A stretch of DNA of 64,000 bases from Pseudomonas sp. MYb118. Its GTDB lineage: Bacteria; Pseudomonadota; Gammaproteobacteria; Pseudomonadales; Pseudomonadaceae. Shown piece after piece: positions 16,494 to 26,976 of this stretch. The stretch is taken from contig NZ_JBFRXN010000003.1 of assembly GCF_040947875.1 (NCBI RefSeq), forward strand, positions 310,001 to 374,000, in the 5' to 3' direction. Made by a program: the position numbers and the translations under genes. Within the stretch, counting starts at the first letter, position 1, and each line of letters opens with the position of its first letter. The notes beneath the pieces were generated by a model. That model had not been told where the DNA came from and ran no database searches. It was given only the letters and a program-made list of their open reading frames with translations.

Positions 16494-17747
16494 GTGAGCC
16501 AACCCCGTGTACAACAAGGCTTGGTGTTGGGTATGAGTACCCTGGCCTTCACTGTCTGTTTCATGGTCTGGATGATGTTCGCCGTGCTCGGCGTTCCTAT
16601 CAAGGAACTGCTGCAGCTCAACGAAACCCAGTTCGGCCTGCTGGCCGCCACGCCGGTGCTGACCGGTTCCCTGGTGCGCCTGCCGCTGGGCCTGCTGACC
16701 GACCGCTTCGGCGGGCGCATCGTGTTCTTCCTGCTGATGCTGTGCTGCGTCGGCCCGCTCTACCTGATCAGCCACGCCACCGCCTACTGGCAATTTCTGC
16801 TGTTGGGCCTGTTCGTCGGCCTGGCCGGTGGTTCGTTCTCGGTGGGCATCGCCTACGTCGCCAAGTGGTTCGACAAGGACAGCCAGGGTTTTGCCATGGG
16901 CGTGTTCGGGGCCGGCAACGCCGGTTCCGCGGTGACCAAGTTCCTCGCCCCGGCGTTGATTGCGGCCGGTAGCTGGCAGCTGGTGCCAAAGGTCTTCAGC
17001 GCCATCCTGTTCATTACCGCGCTGCTGTTCTGGTTCCTGAGTGCTGACAACAAGGCGCACCGCAGCGCTTCCGGCGCGACCCTGCGCGAGCAACTGGCGT
17101 CGCTGAAAGACCCGGCCGTGTGGCGCTACTGCCAGTACTACTCGATCGTCTTCGGTGGCTACGTCGCCCTGGCGTTGTGGATGACCAAGTACTACGTGCA
17201 GGAATACGGTTTCAGCCTGCAAAGCGCGGCGCTGCTGGCCGCCTGTTTCTCCCTGCCCGGCGGCGTGCTGCGTGCCGTCGGCGGCTGGATGTCCGATCGC
17301 TGGGGCGCGCAGAGCGTGACCTGGTGGGTGCTGTGGGTGAGCTGGATCTGCCTGTTTCTGTTGTCGTACCCGCAAACCCAGCTGCAAGTGCAAACCATCA
17401 ATGGTCCGGTGGATTTCCACATCGGCCTCAACCCGGCGCTGTTCACCGTGCTGCTGTTCGTCATGGGCATCGCCTTCGCGTTCGGCAAGGCCTCGGTCTT
17501 CAAGTACATCGCCAACGACTATCCGAAAAACATGGGCGCGGTGTCCGGCATCGTCGGCCTGGCCGGCGGCCTGGGCGGCTTCGTCCTGCCGATCATGTTC
17601 GGCGCCCTGGTGGACCTCACCGGCGTGCGCTCCTCCTGCTTCATGTTGCTGTACGGGGTGGTCTGGGTGTCCCTGATCTGGATGTACCTCAGCGAAGTAC
17701 GCAAGAGCCCGGTGCTCGGTAAAGAGCCACCGCTGCCTCGTTCCTGA
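16494..17747 (+). CDS. narK1: Nitrate/nitrite transporter NarK1
   Basis: A 417-residue MFS protein with about twelve membrane helices and the RLPLGLLTDRFGGR loop-2 signature and GAGNAGSA nitrate signature. First gene of the narK1K2GHJI operon, GTG start. In P. aeruginosa and Paracoccus the two adjacent NarK units have different modes (nitrate/proton import and nitrate/nitrite exchange); this first unit fits NarK1. The gap to narK2 is 25 nt. Confidence 0.93.
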   Translation: MSQPRVQQGLVLGMSTLAFTVCFMVWMMFAVLGVPIKELLQLNETQFGLLAATPVLTGSLVRLPLGLLTDRFGGRIVFFLLMLCCVGPLYLISHATAYWQFLLLGLFVGLAGGSFSVGIAYVAKWFDKDSQGFAMGVFGAGNAGSAVTKFLAPALIAAGSWQLVPKVFSAILFITALLFWFLSADNKAHRSASGATLREQLASLKDPAVWRYCQYYSIVFGGYVALALWMTKYYVQEYGFSLQSAALLAACFSLPGGVLRAVGGWMSDRWGAQSVTWWVLWVSWICLFLLSYPQTQLQVQTINGPVDFHIGLNPALFTVLLFVMGIAFAFGKASVFKYIANDYPKNMGAVSGIVGLAGGLGGFVLPIMFGALVDLTGVRSSCFMLLYGVVWVSLIWMYLSEVRKSPVLGKEPPLPRS

Positions 17748-17772
17748 ATTCGAGTATTAGAAGGAGAACACC

Positions 17773-19185
17773 ATGTCCGTTCTGCAAAAGCCTGACAAAG
17801 GCCCGGTCATCCACGACTGGCGCCCCGAGGACCCGACGTTCTGGGGCAGCAGCGGTAAGAAGACCGCCACGCGCAACCTGTGGATCTCCATTCCTGCGCT
17901 GTTGCTGGCCTTCGCCGTATGGATGGTGTGGAGCACGGTGATCGTGCGCCTGAATGCCATCGGCTTCAATTTCAGCACCGACCAGCTGTTCTGGCTGGCG
18001 GCGCTGCCGGGCTTGTCCGGCGCCACCTTCCGCGTGTTCTATTCGTTCATGGTGCCGATCTTCGGTGGCCGGCGCTGGACCGCCCTGAGCACCGCATCCT
18101 TGCTGATCCCTTCGCTGTGGATGGGCTTTGCCGTGCAAGACCCGAGCACCCCGTACAGCGTGTTCGTGTGGATCGCCTTGCTCTGCGGTTTTGGTGGCGG
18201 CAACTTCGCCTCGAGCATGTCCAACATCAGCTTCTTCTATCCCAAGTCGCAGCAGGGCACCGCACTGGGCCTGAACGCCGGCCTGGGTAACCTGGGCGTG
18301 TCGGTGATGCAGTTCTGCGTACCGCTGGTGATCACCTTCGGTTTGTTCGGTTTCCTCGGCGGCAAGCCGCAGACCCTGGCCGACGGTGGCGAGCTGTGGC
18401 TGCAGAACGCCGGCTTCATCTGGGTGCCGTTCATTGTCCTGGTGACCGTGTTCGCCTGGTTCGGCATGAACGACCTGTCCAGCGCCCGTGCTTCGTTCAG
18501 CGAGCAGGCGGTGATCTTCAAGCGCAAGCACAACTGGCTGATGTGCTGGTTGTACCTGGCGACCTTCGGCTCGTTCATCGGCTTCTCGGCGGCGTTCCCG
18601 CTGCTGATCAAGACCTCGTTCCCGGACGTTATCGCCCTGAAATTCGCCTTCCTCGGCCCGCTGGTCGGTGCCCTGGTGCGCCCATTGGGTGGCTGGCTGG
18701 CGGACAAGCTCGGTGGTGCGCGGGTGACCCTGTGGAACTTCGTGCTGATGATCGTGATGGTCTTTGGTGTGCTGCATTTCCTGCCGACCAGCCACGCCGG
18801 CGAAGCCGCGCAAGGCGGCAGCTTCTACGGCTTCCTCGGCATGTTCATGCTGCTGTTCATCACCACCGGCATCGGCAACGGCTCCACCTTCCGCATGATC
18901 CCGGTGATCTTCCGCACCCAGCACGAAAAAGCTTCGGCCGGCAAATCCCAGGCCGTGCGTGACCAGGCGCTGAAAGATGCCGGTAAAGAGTCTGCCGCCG
19001 TACTCGGTTTCAGCTCGGCCATGGGCGCCTTCGGTGCGTTCTTCATTCCCAAATCCTTCGGCACGTCGATGGCCCAGACCGGTGGCCCGGAGATGGCTTT
19101 CTACATGTTCGTCGGTTTCTACCTGAGCTGCATCGTCGTGACCTGGTGGTGCTACGCGCGCAAAGGCGCCGCGAACCCCTGCTGA
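17773..19185 (+). CDS. narK2: Nitrate/nitrite antiporter NarK2
   Basis: A 470-residue MFS protein with about twelve helices, the conserved loop RVFYSFMVPIFGGRRW, a signature GLNAGLGNLGVS, and GNGSTFRMIPVIF late in the protein. It belongs to the longer NarK2-type branch, expected to exchange nitrate and nitrite during respiration. AAGGAG precedes the ATG. narG follows after 67 nt. Confidence 0.93.
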   Translation: MSVLQKPDKGPVIHDWRPEDPTFWGSSGKKTATRNLWISIPALLLAFAVWMVWSTVIVRLNAIGFNFSTDQLFWLAALPGLSGATFRVFYSFMVPIFGGRRWTALSTASLLIPSLWMGFAVQDPSTPYSVFVWIALLCGFGGGNFASSMSNISFFYPKSQQGTALGLNAGLGNLGVSVMQFCVPLVITFGLFGFLGGKPQTLADGGELWLQNAGFIWVPFIVLVTVFAWFGMNDLSSARASFSEQAVIFKRKHNWLMCWLYLATFGSFIGFSAAFPLLIKTSFPDVIALKFAFLGPLVGALVRPLGGWLADKLGGARVTLWNFVLMIVMVFGVLHFLPTSHAGEAAQGGSFYGFLGMFMLLFITTGIGNGSTFRMIPVIFRTQHEKASAGKSQAVRDQALKDAGKESAAVLGFSSAMGAFGAFFIPKSFGTSMAQTGGPEMAFYMFVGFYLSCIVVTWWCYARKGAANPC

Positions 19186-19252
19186 TACGACCCGAATAAC
19201 CATTGCGTGGGCGGGGCGCAGAACCCCGCAGCAAGCCTGAGAGGACTTAACT

Positions 19253-22200
19253 GTGAGTCATTTACTGGATCAACTGCGGTTTTTCAATCGCAAGCAAAAC
19301 GAGTTTTCCGAGGGGCATGGCGAGACCCGCAAGGAGTCCCGCGACTGGGAGAACGTCTACCGTTCCCGCTGGCAGTACGACAAGATCGTGCGCTCCACCC
19401 ACGGGGTGAACTGCACCGGCTCGTGCTCGTGGAAAATCTACGTCAAGAACGGCCTGATCACCTGGGAAACCCAGCAGACCGACTACCCGCGTACCCGCAA
19501 CGACCTGCCCAACCATGAACCCCGTGGTTGCCCGCGCGGTGCGAGCTACAGCTGGTACATCTACAGCGCCAACCGCTTGAAGTACCCGAAAATCCGCAAG
19601 CCGCTGCTCAAGCTGTGGCGCGAGGCGCGCCTGACCATGGCGCCGGTGGAAGCCTGGGCGAGCATCGTCGAGAACAAGGCCAAGGCCGACTCGTACAAGA
19701 GCAAGCGCGGCATGGGTGGTTTCATCCGTTCGAGCTGGGATGAAGTCAACGAGATCATCGCCGCTTCCAACGTCTACACCATCAAGACCTACGGTCCCGA
19801 CCGCGTGGTCGGCTTCTCGCCGATCCCGGCGATGTCGATGGTCAGCTACGCCGCCGGTGCCCGTTACCTGTCGATGATCGGTGGCGTGTGCCTGAGCTTC
19901 TACGACTGGTACTGCGACCTGCCGCCAGCCTCGCCGATGGTCTGGGGCGAGCAGACCGACGTGCCGGAATCGGCCGACTGGTACAACTCCAACTACATCA
20001 TCGCCTGGGGCTCCAACGTTCCGCAGACCCGCACCCCGGATGCGCACTTCTTCACCGAGGTGCGCTACAAGGGCACCAAGACCGTGGCGATCACCCCGGA
20101 CTACTCGGAAGTCGCCAAGCTCACCGACCTGTGGCTCAACCCGAAACAGGGCACCGACGCGGCGCTGGCGCAGGCGTTCAACCATGTGATCTTCAAAGAA
20201 TTCCACCTGGACAAGCCGAGCGCCTACTTCACCGAGTACGCCAAGCGCTACACCGACTTGCCGGTGCTGGTGTTGCTCAAACCGACCGCCGATGCCAACC
20301 AGGCCGGTGGCTATCGAACCGGACCGTTTCCTGCGCGCCAGCGACCTGACCGACAACCTGGGCCAGGACAACAACCCGGAATGGAAGACCATCGCCCTGG
20401 ATGCCAATGGCGAACTGGTCTCGCCACAAGGCTCCATCGGCTATCGCTGGGGCGAGAAGGGCAAGTGGAACATCCTGCCCCGTGAAGGCGGCGAAGGCCG
20501 CGAGATCGACCTCAAGCTCAGCCTGATCGGCGAAGACGTCGCCGAAGTGGCGTTCCCGTACTTTGCCGGTGAGTCCCAGGAGCACTTTCAGCACGTGGCC
20601 GGTGACGCCGTGCAATACCGCCGCGTACCGGTGCACAGTGTGACCCTGGCCGACGGCAGCGTGGCCAAGGTCGCCACCGTGTTCGACCTCTCGGCCGCCA
20701 ACCTGGCGATCGACCGTGGCCTGGGTGGCGCCAACGTCGCCAAGGACTACAACGACGCCTCGGTGCCCGGCACCCCGGCCTGGCAGGAGCAGATCACCGG
20801 CGTGAGCCGTGAGAAAGCCATCCAGATCGCCCGTGAGTTCGCTGACAACGCCGACAAGACCCGTGGCCGTTCCATGATCATCGTCGGTGCGGCGATGAAC
20901 CACTGGTACCACATGGACATGAACTACCGCGGGCTGATCAACATGCTCATGCTCTGCGGTTGCGTCGGCCAGACCGGTGGCGGCTGGGCGCACTACGTCG
21001 GCCAGGAAAAACTGCGTCCGCAGTGCGGCTGGCTGCCGCTGGCCTTCGGCCTGGACTGGAACCGTCCGCCACGGCAGATGAACGGCACCAGCTTCTTCTA
21101 CGGGCACAGCTCGCAATGGCGCCACGAGAAGATGAACATGCACGACATCCTCTCGCCACTGGCCGACAAGTCGCAGTTCCCCGAGCACGCGCTGGACTAC
21201 AACATCCGCGCCGAGCGCGCCGGCTGGTTGCCGAGCGCACCGCAACTGAATACCAACCCGCTGCACATCTGCCGCGACGCTGCGGCCGCCGGCATGGATC
21301 CCAAAGACTACGTGGTCAAGTCGTGGCAGGACGGTTCGCTGCGTTTCGCCTGCGAACAGCCGGACAGCCCGGTCAACTTCCCGCGCAACATGTTCATCTG
21401 GCGTTCCAACCTGCTGGGCTCCTCGGGCAAGGGCCACGAGTACATGCTCAAGTACCTGCTGGGCACCAAGAACGGGGTGATGAACGAAGACATCGGCCAG
21501 GTTGGCGACTGCAAGCCTGAAGAAGCCGAATGGGTCGATCAGGGCGCCATCGGCAAGCTCGACCTGGTGACCACCCTGGACTTCCGCATGTCCTCGACCT
21601 GCGTCTATTCCGACATCGTGTTGCCGACGGCAACCTGGTACGAAAAAGACGACATGAACACCTCGGACATGCACCCGTTCATTCACCCGCTGTCGGCGGC
21701 CATTGACCCGGCGTGGGAATCGCGTTCCGACTGGGAAATCTACAAAGGCATCGCCAAGGCGTTCTCGGCTATGGCCGAAGGGCACCTGGGCGTCGAGAAA
21801 GACCTGGTGACCGTGCCGTTGATGCACGACAGCGTGGGCGAGTTGGCCCAGCCATTCGGCGGCACCGACTGGAAAACCGCCGGCGTGGCCCCACAGCCCG
21901 GCAAGAACGCACCGAACCTGCAAGTGGTGGAGCGTGACTACACCAACATCTACAAGCAGTTCACCTCGCTCGGTCCGCTGCTGGAGAAACACGGCAACGG
22001 CGGCAAGGGCATCAACTGGAACACCGAAGAGGAAGTGGAATTCCTCGGCGAGCTGAACCACCACGAAACCGCCGCCGGTGTCAGCCAGGGCCGGCCAAAA
22101 ATCGACAGCGCCATCGACGCCGCCGAAGTGATCCTGTCGCTGGCCCCGGAAACCAACGGCCATGTCGCGGTCAAGGCCTGGGCGGCGCTGTCGGAATTCA

Positions 22201-23027
22201 CCGGCATCGACCACAGCCACCTGGCGGTGTCCAAGGCCCACGAGGCGATCCGTTTCCGCGACATCCAGGCGCAGCCGCGCAAGATCATCTCCAGCCCGAC
22301 CTGGTCGGGGCTCGAGGATGAACACGTCAGCTACAACGCCGGCTACACCAACGTCCACGAAGACATCCCGTGGCGCACCATCACCGGTCGCCAGCAGTTC
22401 TACCAGGATCACCCGTGGATGCAGGCGTTCGGCGAGCAGTTCATGAACTACCGCCCACCGGTCAACACCCGCACCATCGCCGGTGTGAAGGGCAAACGTG
22501 GCAACGGTGAAGTCGAGATCGTCCTGAACTGGATCACCCCGCACCAGAAATGGGGCATCCACAGCACTTACACCGACAACCTGCTGATGCTCACCCTGAG
22601 CCGTGGCGGTCCGATCGTCTGGCTGTCGGAGAACGACGCCAAGCGCGCCAACATCGAGGACAACGACTGGGTCGAGTGCTTCAACGCCAACGGTGCGCTG
22701 ACCGCCCGTGCGGTGGTCAGCCAGCGGGTGAAGGACGGCATGGTGATCATGTACCACGCCCAGGAACGCATCGTGAACGTGCCCGGCGCGCAGACCACCA
22801 AGACCCGTGGCGGCCACCACAACTCGGTCACCCGGGTGGTGCTCAAGCCGACTCACATGATCGGCGGCTACGCCCAGCAGGCCTACGGCTTCAACTACTA
22901 CGGCACCGTTGGCTGCAACCGTGACGAGTTCGTGGTGGTGCGCAAAATGTCCAAAATCGACTGGCTCGATGGCACCGACGGCGATGCCTTGCCGCGTCCA
23001 CTGCCGACTGACATCGAGGAGAACTGA
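19253..23027 (+). pseudogene. narG: Respiratory nitrate reductase alpha subunit NarG, interrupted by a one-base frameshift
   Basis: NarG carries the Mo-bisMGD cofactor and FS0 cluster and reduces nitrate on the cytoplasmic side. The N-terminal part has FS0 ligands His50, Cys54, Cys58 and Cys92 and the FYDWYCDLPPASP segment holding the Mo-ligand Asp. At 20315 one extra C after the Tyr354 codon shifts the frame: frame 1 runs into GGYRTGPFPAR and stops at 20485, whereas removing the base gives GGYEPDRFLRASDL and a continuous 1257-residue protein, normal for NarG. The rest is intact to the C-terminus. It is either a sequencing/assembly error or a real inactivating mutation; narH, narJ and narI are intact. 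Start is GTG with GAGAGGA upstream. Confidence 0.9.
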
Positions 23028-23028
23028 G

Positions 23029-24567
23029 ATGAAAATTCGCTCACAAATCGGCATGGTCCTCAACCTGGACAAGTGCATCGGCTGCCACACCTGCTCGATC
23101 ACCTGCAAGAACGTCTGGACCAGCCGTGAAGGCATGGAATACGCCTGGTTCAACAACGTGGAAACCAAGCCCGGCATCGGCTACCCGAAAGAATGGGAAA
23201 ACCAGGACAAGTGGAAGGGCGGCTGGATCCGCAATGCCAACGGCTCGATCAACCCGCGCATCGGCGGCAAGTTCCGCGTGCTGGCGAACATCTTCGCCAA
23301 CCCGGACCTGCCGAGCCTGGACGATTACTACGAACCGTTCGACTTCGACTATCAGCACCTGCACACCGCGCCCTTGGGCGAGCACCAGCCGGTGGCGCGT
23401 CCGCGCTCGCTGGTTTCGGGCAAGCGCATGGAGAAAATCGAGTGGGGCCCCAACTGGGAGGAAATCCTCGGCACCGAATTCGCCAAGCGTCGCAAGGACA
23501 AGAACTTCGACAAGATCCAGGCGGACATCTACGGCGAGTACGAAAACACTTTCATGATGTACCTGCCGCGCCTGTGCGAGCACTGCCTCAACCCGGCGTG
23601 CGCGGCGTCGTGCCCGAGCGGCGCGATCTACAAGCGTGAAGAAGACGGCATCGTCCTGATCGACCAGGAAAAATGCCGTGGCTGGCGGATGTGCATCAGC
23701 GGCTGCCCGTACAAGAAGATCTACTTCAACTGGAAAAGCGGTAAATCCGAGAAGTGCATCTTCTGCTACCCACGGATCGAAGCCGGCATGCCGACCGTCT
23801 GCGCCGAAACCTGCGTCGGCCGCATCCGCTACCTCGGCGTGCTGCTGTATGACGCCGACCGCATCAGCGAAGTGGCGAGCACCGCCAACGAGCAGGACCT
23901 GTACGAGAAGCAACTGGAGATCTTCCTCGACCCGAATGACCCGGCGGTGATTCGCCAGGCCCTGGCCGACGGTGTGCCGCAGTCGGTGATCGACTCCGCC
24001 CAGCGCTCGCCGGTCTACAAAATGGCCGTGGACTGGAAACTCGCACTGCCGCTGCACCCGGAATACCGCACCTTGCCGATGGTCTGGTACGTGCCGCCAC
24101 TGTCGCCGATCCAGAACGCTGCCGAGGCCGGCACGGTCGGCATGAACGGGGTGATCCCGGACGTCGACAGCCTGCGTATTCCGCTGCGCTACCTGGCCAA
24201 CCTGTTGACCGCCGGCGATGAAAAACCGGTCAAGCGTGCGCTCAAGCGCCTGCTGGCGATGCGCGCCTACAAACGCAGCGAGCAGGTCGAGGGTGTCAAG
24301 GATCTGCAAGTGCTGGCCGATGTCGGCCTGGACGTGAACCAGGTCGAGGAGATGTACCGCTACCTGGCCATCGCCAACTACGAAGACCGTTTCGTGGTGC
24401 CAAGCGCGCACCGCGAAGACGCCATGAGCGACGCGTTCGCCGAGCGTTCCGGTTGCGGCTTCAGCTTCGGCAGCGGTTGCAGCGGCAGTTCCGACACCAA
24501 CATGTTCGGGGCGAAGAAGGCCAACCGTCGCGACATCCTCAAAACCGTGCAGTTGTGGGAGGACTGA
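23029..24567 (+). CDS. narH: Respiratory nitrate reductase beta subunit NarH
   Basis: A 512-residue ferredoxin-like subunit that passes electrons from NarI to NarG. Four Cys clusters are visible: DKCIGCHTCSITCKNVW near the start, CEHCLNPACAASCPSGA, KCRGWRMCISGCPYKK (Trp in place of one Cys, typical of the FS4 [3Fe-4S] cluster) and CIFCYPRIEAG/CAETCVGR. The ATG at 23029 is one base past the narG stop. The C-terminus has an unusual GCGFSFGSGCSGS stretch. Confidence 0.96.
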   Translation: MKIRSQIGMVLNLDKCIGCHTCSITCKNVWTSREGMEYAWFNNVETKPGIGYPKEWENQDKWKGGWIRNANGSINPRIGGKFRVLANIFANPDLPSLDDYYEPFDFDYQHLHTAPLGEHQPVARPRSLVSGKRMEKIEWGPNWEEILGTEFAKRRKDKNFDKIQADIYGEYENTFMMYLPRLCEHCLNPACAASCPSGAIYKREEDGIVLIDQEKCRGWRMCISGCPYKKIYFNWKSGKSEKCIFCYPRIEAGMPTVCAETCVGRIRYLGVLLYDADRISEVASTANEQDLYEKQLEIFLDPNDPAVIRQALADGVPQSVIDSAQRSPVYKMAVDWKLALPLHPEYRTLPMVWYVPPLSPIQNAAEAGTVGMNGVIPDVDSLRIPLRYLANLLTAGDEKPVKRALKRLLAMRAYKRSEQVEGVKDLQVLADVGLDVNQVEEMYRYLAIANYEDRFVVPSAHREDAMSDAFAERSGCGFSFGSGCSGSSDTNMFGAKKANRRDILKTVQLWED

Positions 24568-24569
24568 GC

Positions 24570-25325
24570 ATGCAAATCCTCAAAGTGATTTCGTTGTTGC
24601 TCGATTACCCGACCGAAACCCTGGTCAATGGCCGCGATGAGCTGGAACAGGCCATTCATGAGTCCCGGGAAATCAGCCCGAAACAGCGCGGTGCGCTGTT
24701 CGAGCTGCTCGAAGTGATCTGCGGCAATGACCTGATGGACGGGCAGGAGCACTACGGTGCGCTGTTCGGTCGGGGCCGCTCGCTGTCGCTGTTGCTGTTC
24801 GAACACGTGCATGGCGAGTCCCGCGACCGTGGCCAGGCCATGGTCGACATGATGGCGCAGTACGAAGAGGCCGGGTTCGCCATCGGCGTCAAGGAGCTGC
24901 CGGACTACATCCCGCTGTACCTGGAGTTTCTCTCCACCCGCGAAGACGGCGAGGTCCGCGAGGGCCTGGCTGACGTCGCGCACTTGCTGGCCTTGCTCGC
25001 GGCGCGCCTGGAGGAGCGTGAAAGCGCCTACGCCAGTTGCTTCCGCGCGCTGTTGCAGATCTCCGGCACCGAGCCGCATCAGGCCGTGGCCGATCTGCGC
25101 GAGCAGGTCGCTGCGGAGAAACGCGACGACTCCCTCGAAGCCCTCGACAAGGTCTGGGAAGAGGAGGCCGTGGACTTCCTCAAGGCCGAGCAGCAGGAGC
25201 GTTGCGGCTCGCTGCCAGGCGCACCGGGCAAGGCCCGCGAGGAAAGCGCAGTGCCGTTGCACTGGGTGGATTTTCAGCATGAAGGGCAGGCCGCGGTGGC
25301 TGCCAAGGAGACACGCAATGTCTAA
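24570..25325 (+). CDS. narJ: Nitrate reductase assembly chaperone NarJ
   Basis: A 251-residue all-helical TorD/NarJ-family chaperone (VISLLLDYPTE start; GRGRSLSLLLFEHVHGESRDRGQAM motif). It holds apo-NarGH until Mo cofactor and Fe-S clusters are inserted and is not part of the final enzyme. It begins 2 nt after narH and overlaps narI by 8 nt. Confidence 0.95.
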   Translation: MQILKVISLLLDYPTETLVNGRDELEQAIHESREISPKQRGALFELLEVICGNDLMDGQEHYGALFGRGRSLSLLLFEHVHGESRDRGQAMVDMMAQYEEAGFAIGVKELPDYIPLYLEFLSTREDGEVREGLADVAHLLALLAARLEERESAYASCFRALLQISGTEPHQAVADLREQVAAEKRDDSLEALDKVWEEEAVDFLKAEQQERCGSLPGAPGKAREESAVPLHWVDFQHEGQAAVAAKETRNV

Positions 25326-25998
25326 GTGGAATCTGTTGGTGTTCGGGATCTATCCCTACGTCGCGTTGGCGATCTGCCTGATCGGCAGTTGGGCGCGCTT
25401 CGACTTGTCGCAGTACACCTGGAAGGCCGGCTCCAGCCAGATGCTCAACGGGCGCGGCATGCGCGTGGCGAGCAACTTCTTCCACGTCGGCGTGCTGTTC
25501 GTGCTGGCCGGTCACTTCGTCGGCCTGCTGACCCCGGCCTCGGTCTATCACCACGTGATCAGCACCGAGCACAAGCAAATGCTGGCGATGGTCTCCGGCG
25601 GCTTCTTCGGCGTGCTGTGCCTGATCGGCCTGCTGATGCTGATCAAGCGTCGCCTGACCGACCCACGGGTACGGGCCACGTCCAGTACCTCGGACATCCT
25701 GATCCTGTTCGTGCTGCTGGCGCAGTTGCTGCTGGGCCTTCTGACCATCGTCGCGTCCACCGCGCACATGGACGGCTCGGTGATGGTGATGCTCGCCGAC
25801 TGGGCGCAGAACACCGTGATGCTGCGGCCGGTGGAAGCGGCGGCGTCCATCGCCCCGGTGGGCCTGACCTACAAGCTGCACGTGTTCCTGGGCCTGACCC
25901 TGTTCGTGCTGTTCCCGTTCACCCGTCTGGTGCACATCGTCAGCGCGCCAGTGTGGTACCTGGGACGTCGTTATCAAATCGTTCGGCAGAAATTCTGA
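25318..25998 (+). CDS. narI: Respiratory nitrate reductase gamma subunit NarI
   Basis: A 226-residue di-haem b membrane subunit with five helices that oxidises quinol. His residues for the two haems lie in NFFHVGVLFVLAGHFVG and in YKLHVFLGLTLF / TRLVHIVSAP. It begins inside the end of narJ and the cluster continues after 10 nt with the isomerase gene. Confidence 0.96.
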   Translation: MSKWNLLVFGIYPYVALAICLIGSWARFDLSQYTWKAGSSQMLNGRGMRVASNFFHVGVLFVLAGHFVGLLTPASVYHHVISTEHKQMLAMVSGGFFGVLCLIGLLMLIKRRLTDPRVRATSSTSDILILFVLLAQLLLGLLTIVASTAHMDGSVMVMLADWAQNTVMLRPVEAAASIAPVGLTYKLHVFLGLTLFVLFPFTRLVHIVSAPVWYLGRRYQIVRQKF

Positions 25999-26008
25999 GG
26001 AGGTCATC

Positions 26009-26959
26009 ATGTCAGGTTGTGGATGTGGCGGCGGTGGTGCGGGTGGCGGTGGCTGCGGGTCTTCTCGGGTCGTCGAGGAAGTGACAGAGGTTGCACCTGC
26101 TGCGCAGTTCGAGGCGCTTGCGGTTGAGCCTGCGGTGGTTGAAGAAGCGGCGCCCCAATTGATCGCCAGCAGTGAACAGGAATGGCCGATCGTCAGTGTC
26201 AACGGCGTGGCGATCACCCCGGAAGCACTGGCCCAGGAACTGCAATATCACCCGGCCGAGAGCCGCGAGGAGGCGGTATACCTGGCCGCCAAGGCGCTGG
26301 TGATCCGCGAGTTGCTGCAGCAACGCATCGCCGAACTCGGGCTGGCGCTCGAGGTCGGTGCCGGCGAAAACGAAGAGGAGGCGGCCACGCGCTTGTTGCT
26401 CGAGCGTGAGGTCAAGGTGCCGGACCTGGATGAAGAAACCAGCCAGCGGTATTACGACAGCAACCGCGCACGCTTTCACAGCGCGCCGTTGCTGGCGGTG
26501 CGGCACATCCTGCTCGAATGCGCGCCGGACGATGCCGAGGCCCGCAGCATTGCCTTCGATCAGGCCGAAGTGCTGCTGCAACGGCTTAATGATTTCCCCG
26601 GCAGCTTCGCCGAACTGGCCCTGAAGTACTCGGCCTGTCCGTCGAAGGAGCAGGGCGGTTCGCTGGGACAGATCAGCAAGGGCCAGACCGTGCCGGAGCT
26701 GGAGCGTCAACTGTTCACGCTGCCAACCGGGCTGGCCGGCAAACCGCTGGAGAGCCGCTACGGCTGGCATGTGATCAGCGTCGATCAGCGCATCGAAGGC
26801 CAGCAGTTGCCTTATGAAGCGGTGGCGACGGCGATCCGCACGCAGTTGCAGCAAGGTGTCTGGCAAAAAGCCCTGGTGCAGTACCTGCAAACCCTGATCG
26901 GTGCAGCGGATGTGCGCGGCATTCATTTGCAGGGCGCTGATTCGCCATTGGTGCAGTAA
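26009..26959 (+). CDS. NifM-like PpiC peptidyl-prolyl isomerase with Gly/Cys-rich N-terminus
   Basis: A 316-residue protein. Residues 1-20 are almost only Gly, Cys and Ser, with Cys4, Cys6 and Cys16, a possible metal-binding tail. A helical region follows (about 60-140) and then a parvulin domain (about 155-265) with [37 protein letters not shown] and GWHVISVD. There is no signal peptide, so it acts in the cytoplasm. It follows narI by 10 nt, so it is probably a folding or assembly helper for NarGHI, as NifM is for nitrogenase. Confidence 0.9.
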   Translation: MSGCGCGGGGAGGGGCGSSRVVEEVTEVAPAAQFEALAVEPAVVEEAAPQLIASSEQEWPIVSVNGVAITPEALAQELQYHPAESREEAVYLAAKALVIRELLQQRIAELGLALEVGAGENEEEAATRLLLEREVKVPDLDEETSQRYYDSNRARFHSAPLLAVRHILLECAPDDAEARSIAFDQAEVLLQRLNDFPGSFAELALKYSACPSKEQGGSLGQISKGQTVPELERQLFTLPTGLAGKPLESRYGWHVISVDQRIEGQQLPYEAVATAIRTQLQQGVWQKALVQYLQTLIGAADVRGIHLQGADSPLVQ

Positions 26960-26976
26960 GCGACGAGGCCAACGTG

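Noticed and set aside
20277..23177. 966-residue minus-strand open frame antisense to narG
   Set aside because: It mirrors the codon pattern of narG, has no known domain, and its composition (His, Val, Arg, Gly-rich) is that of a GC-rich shadow frame.
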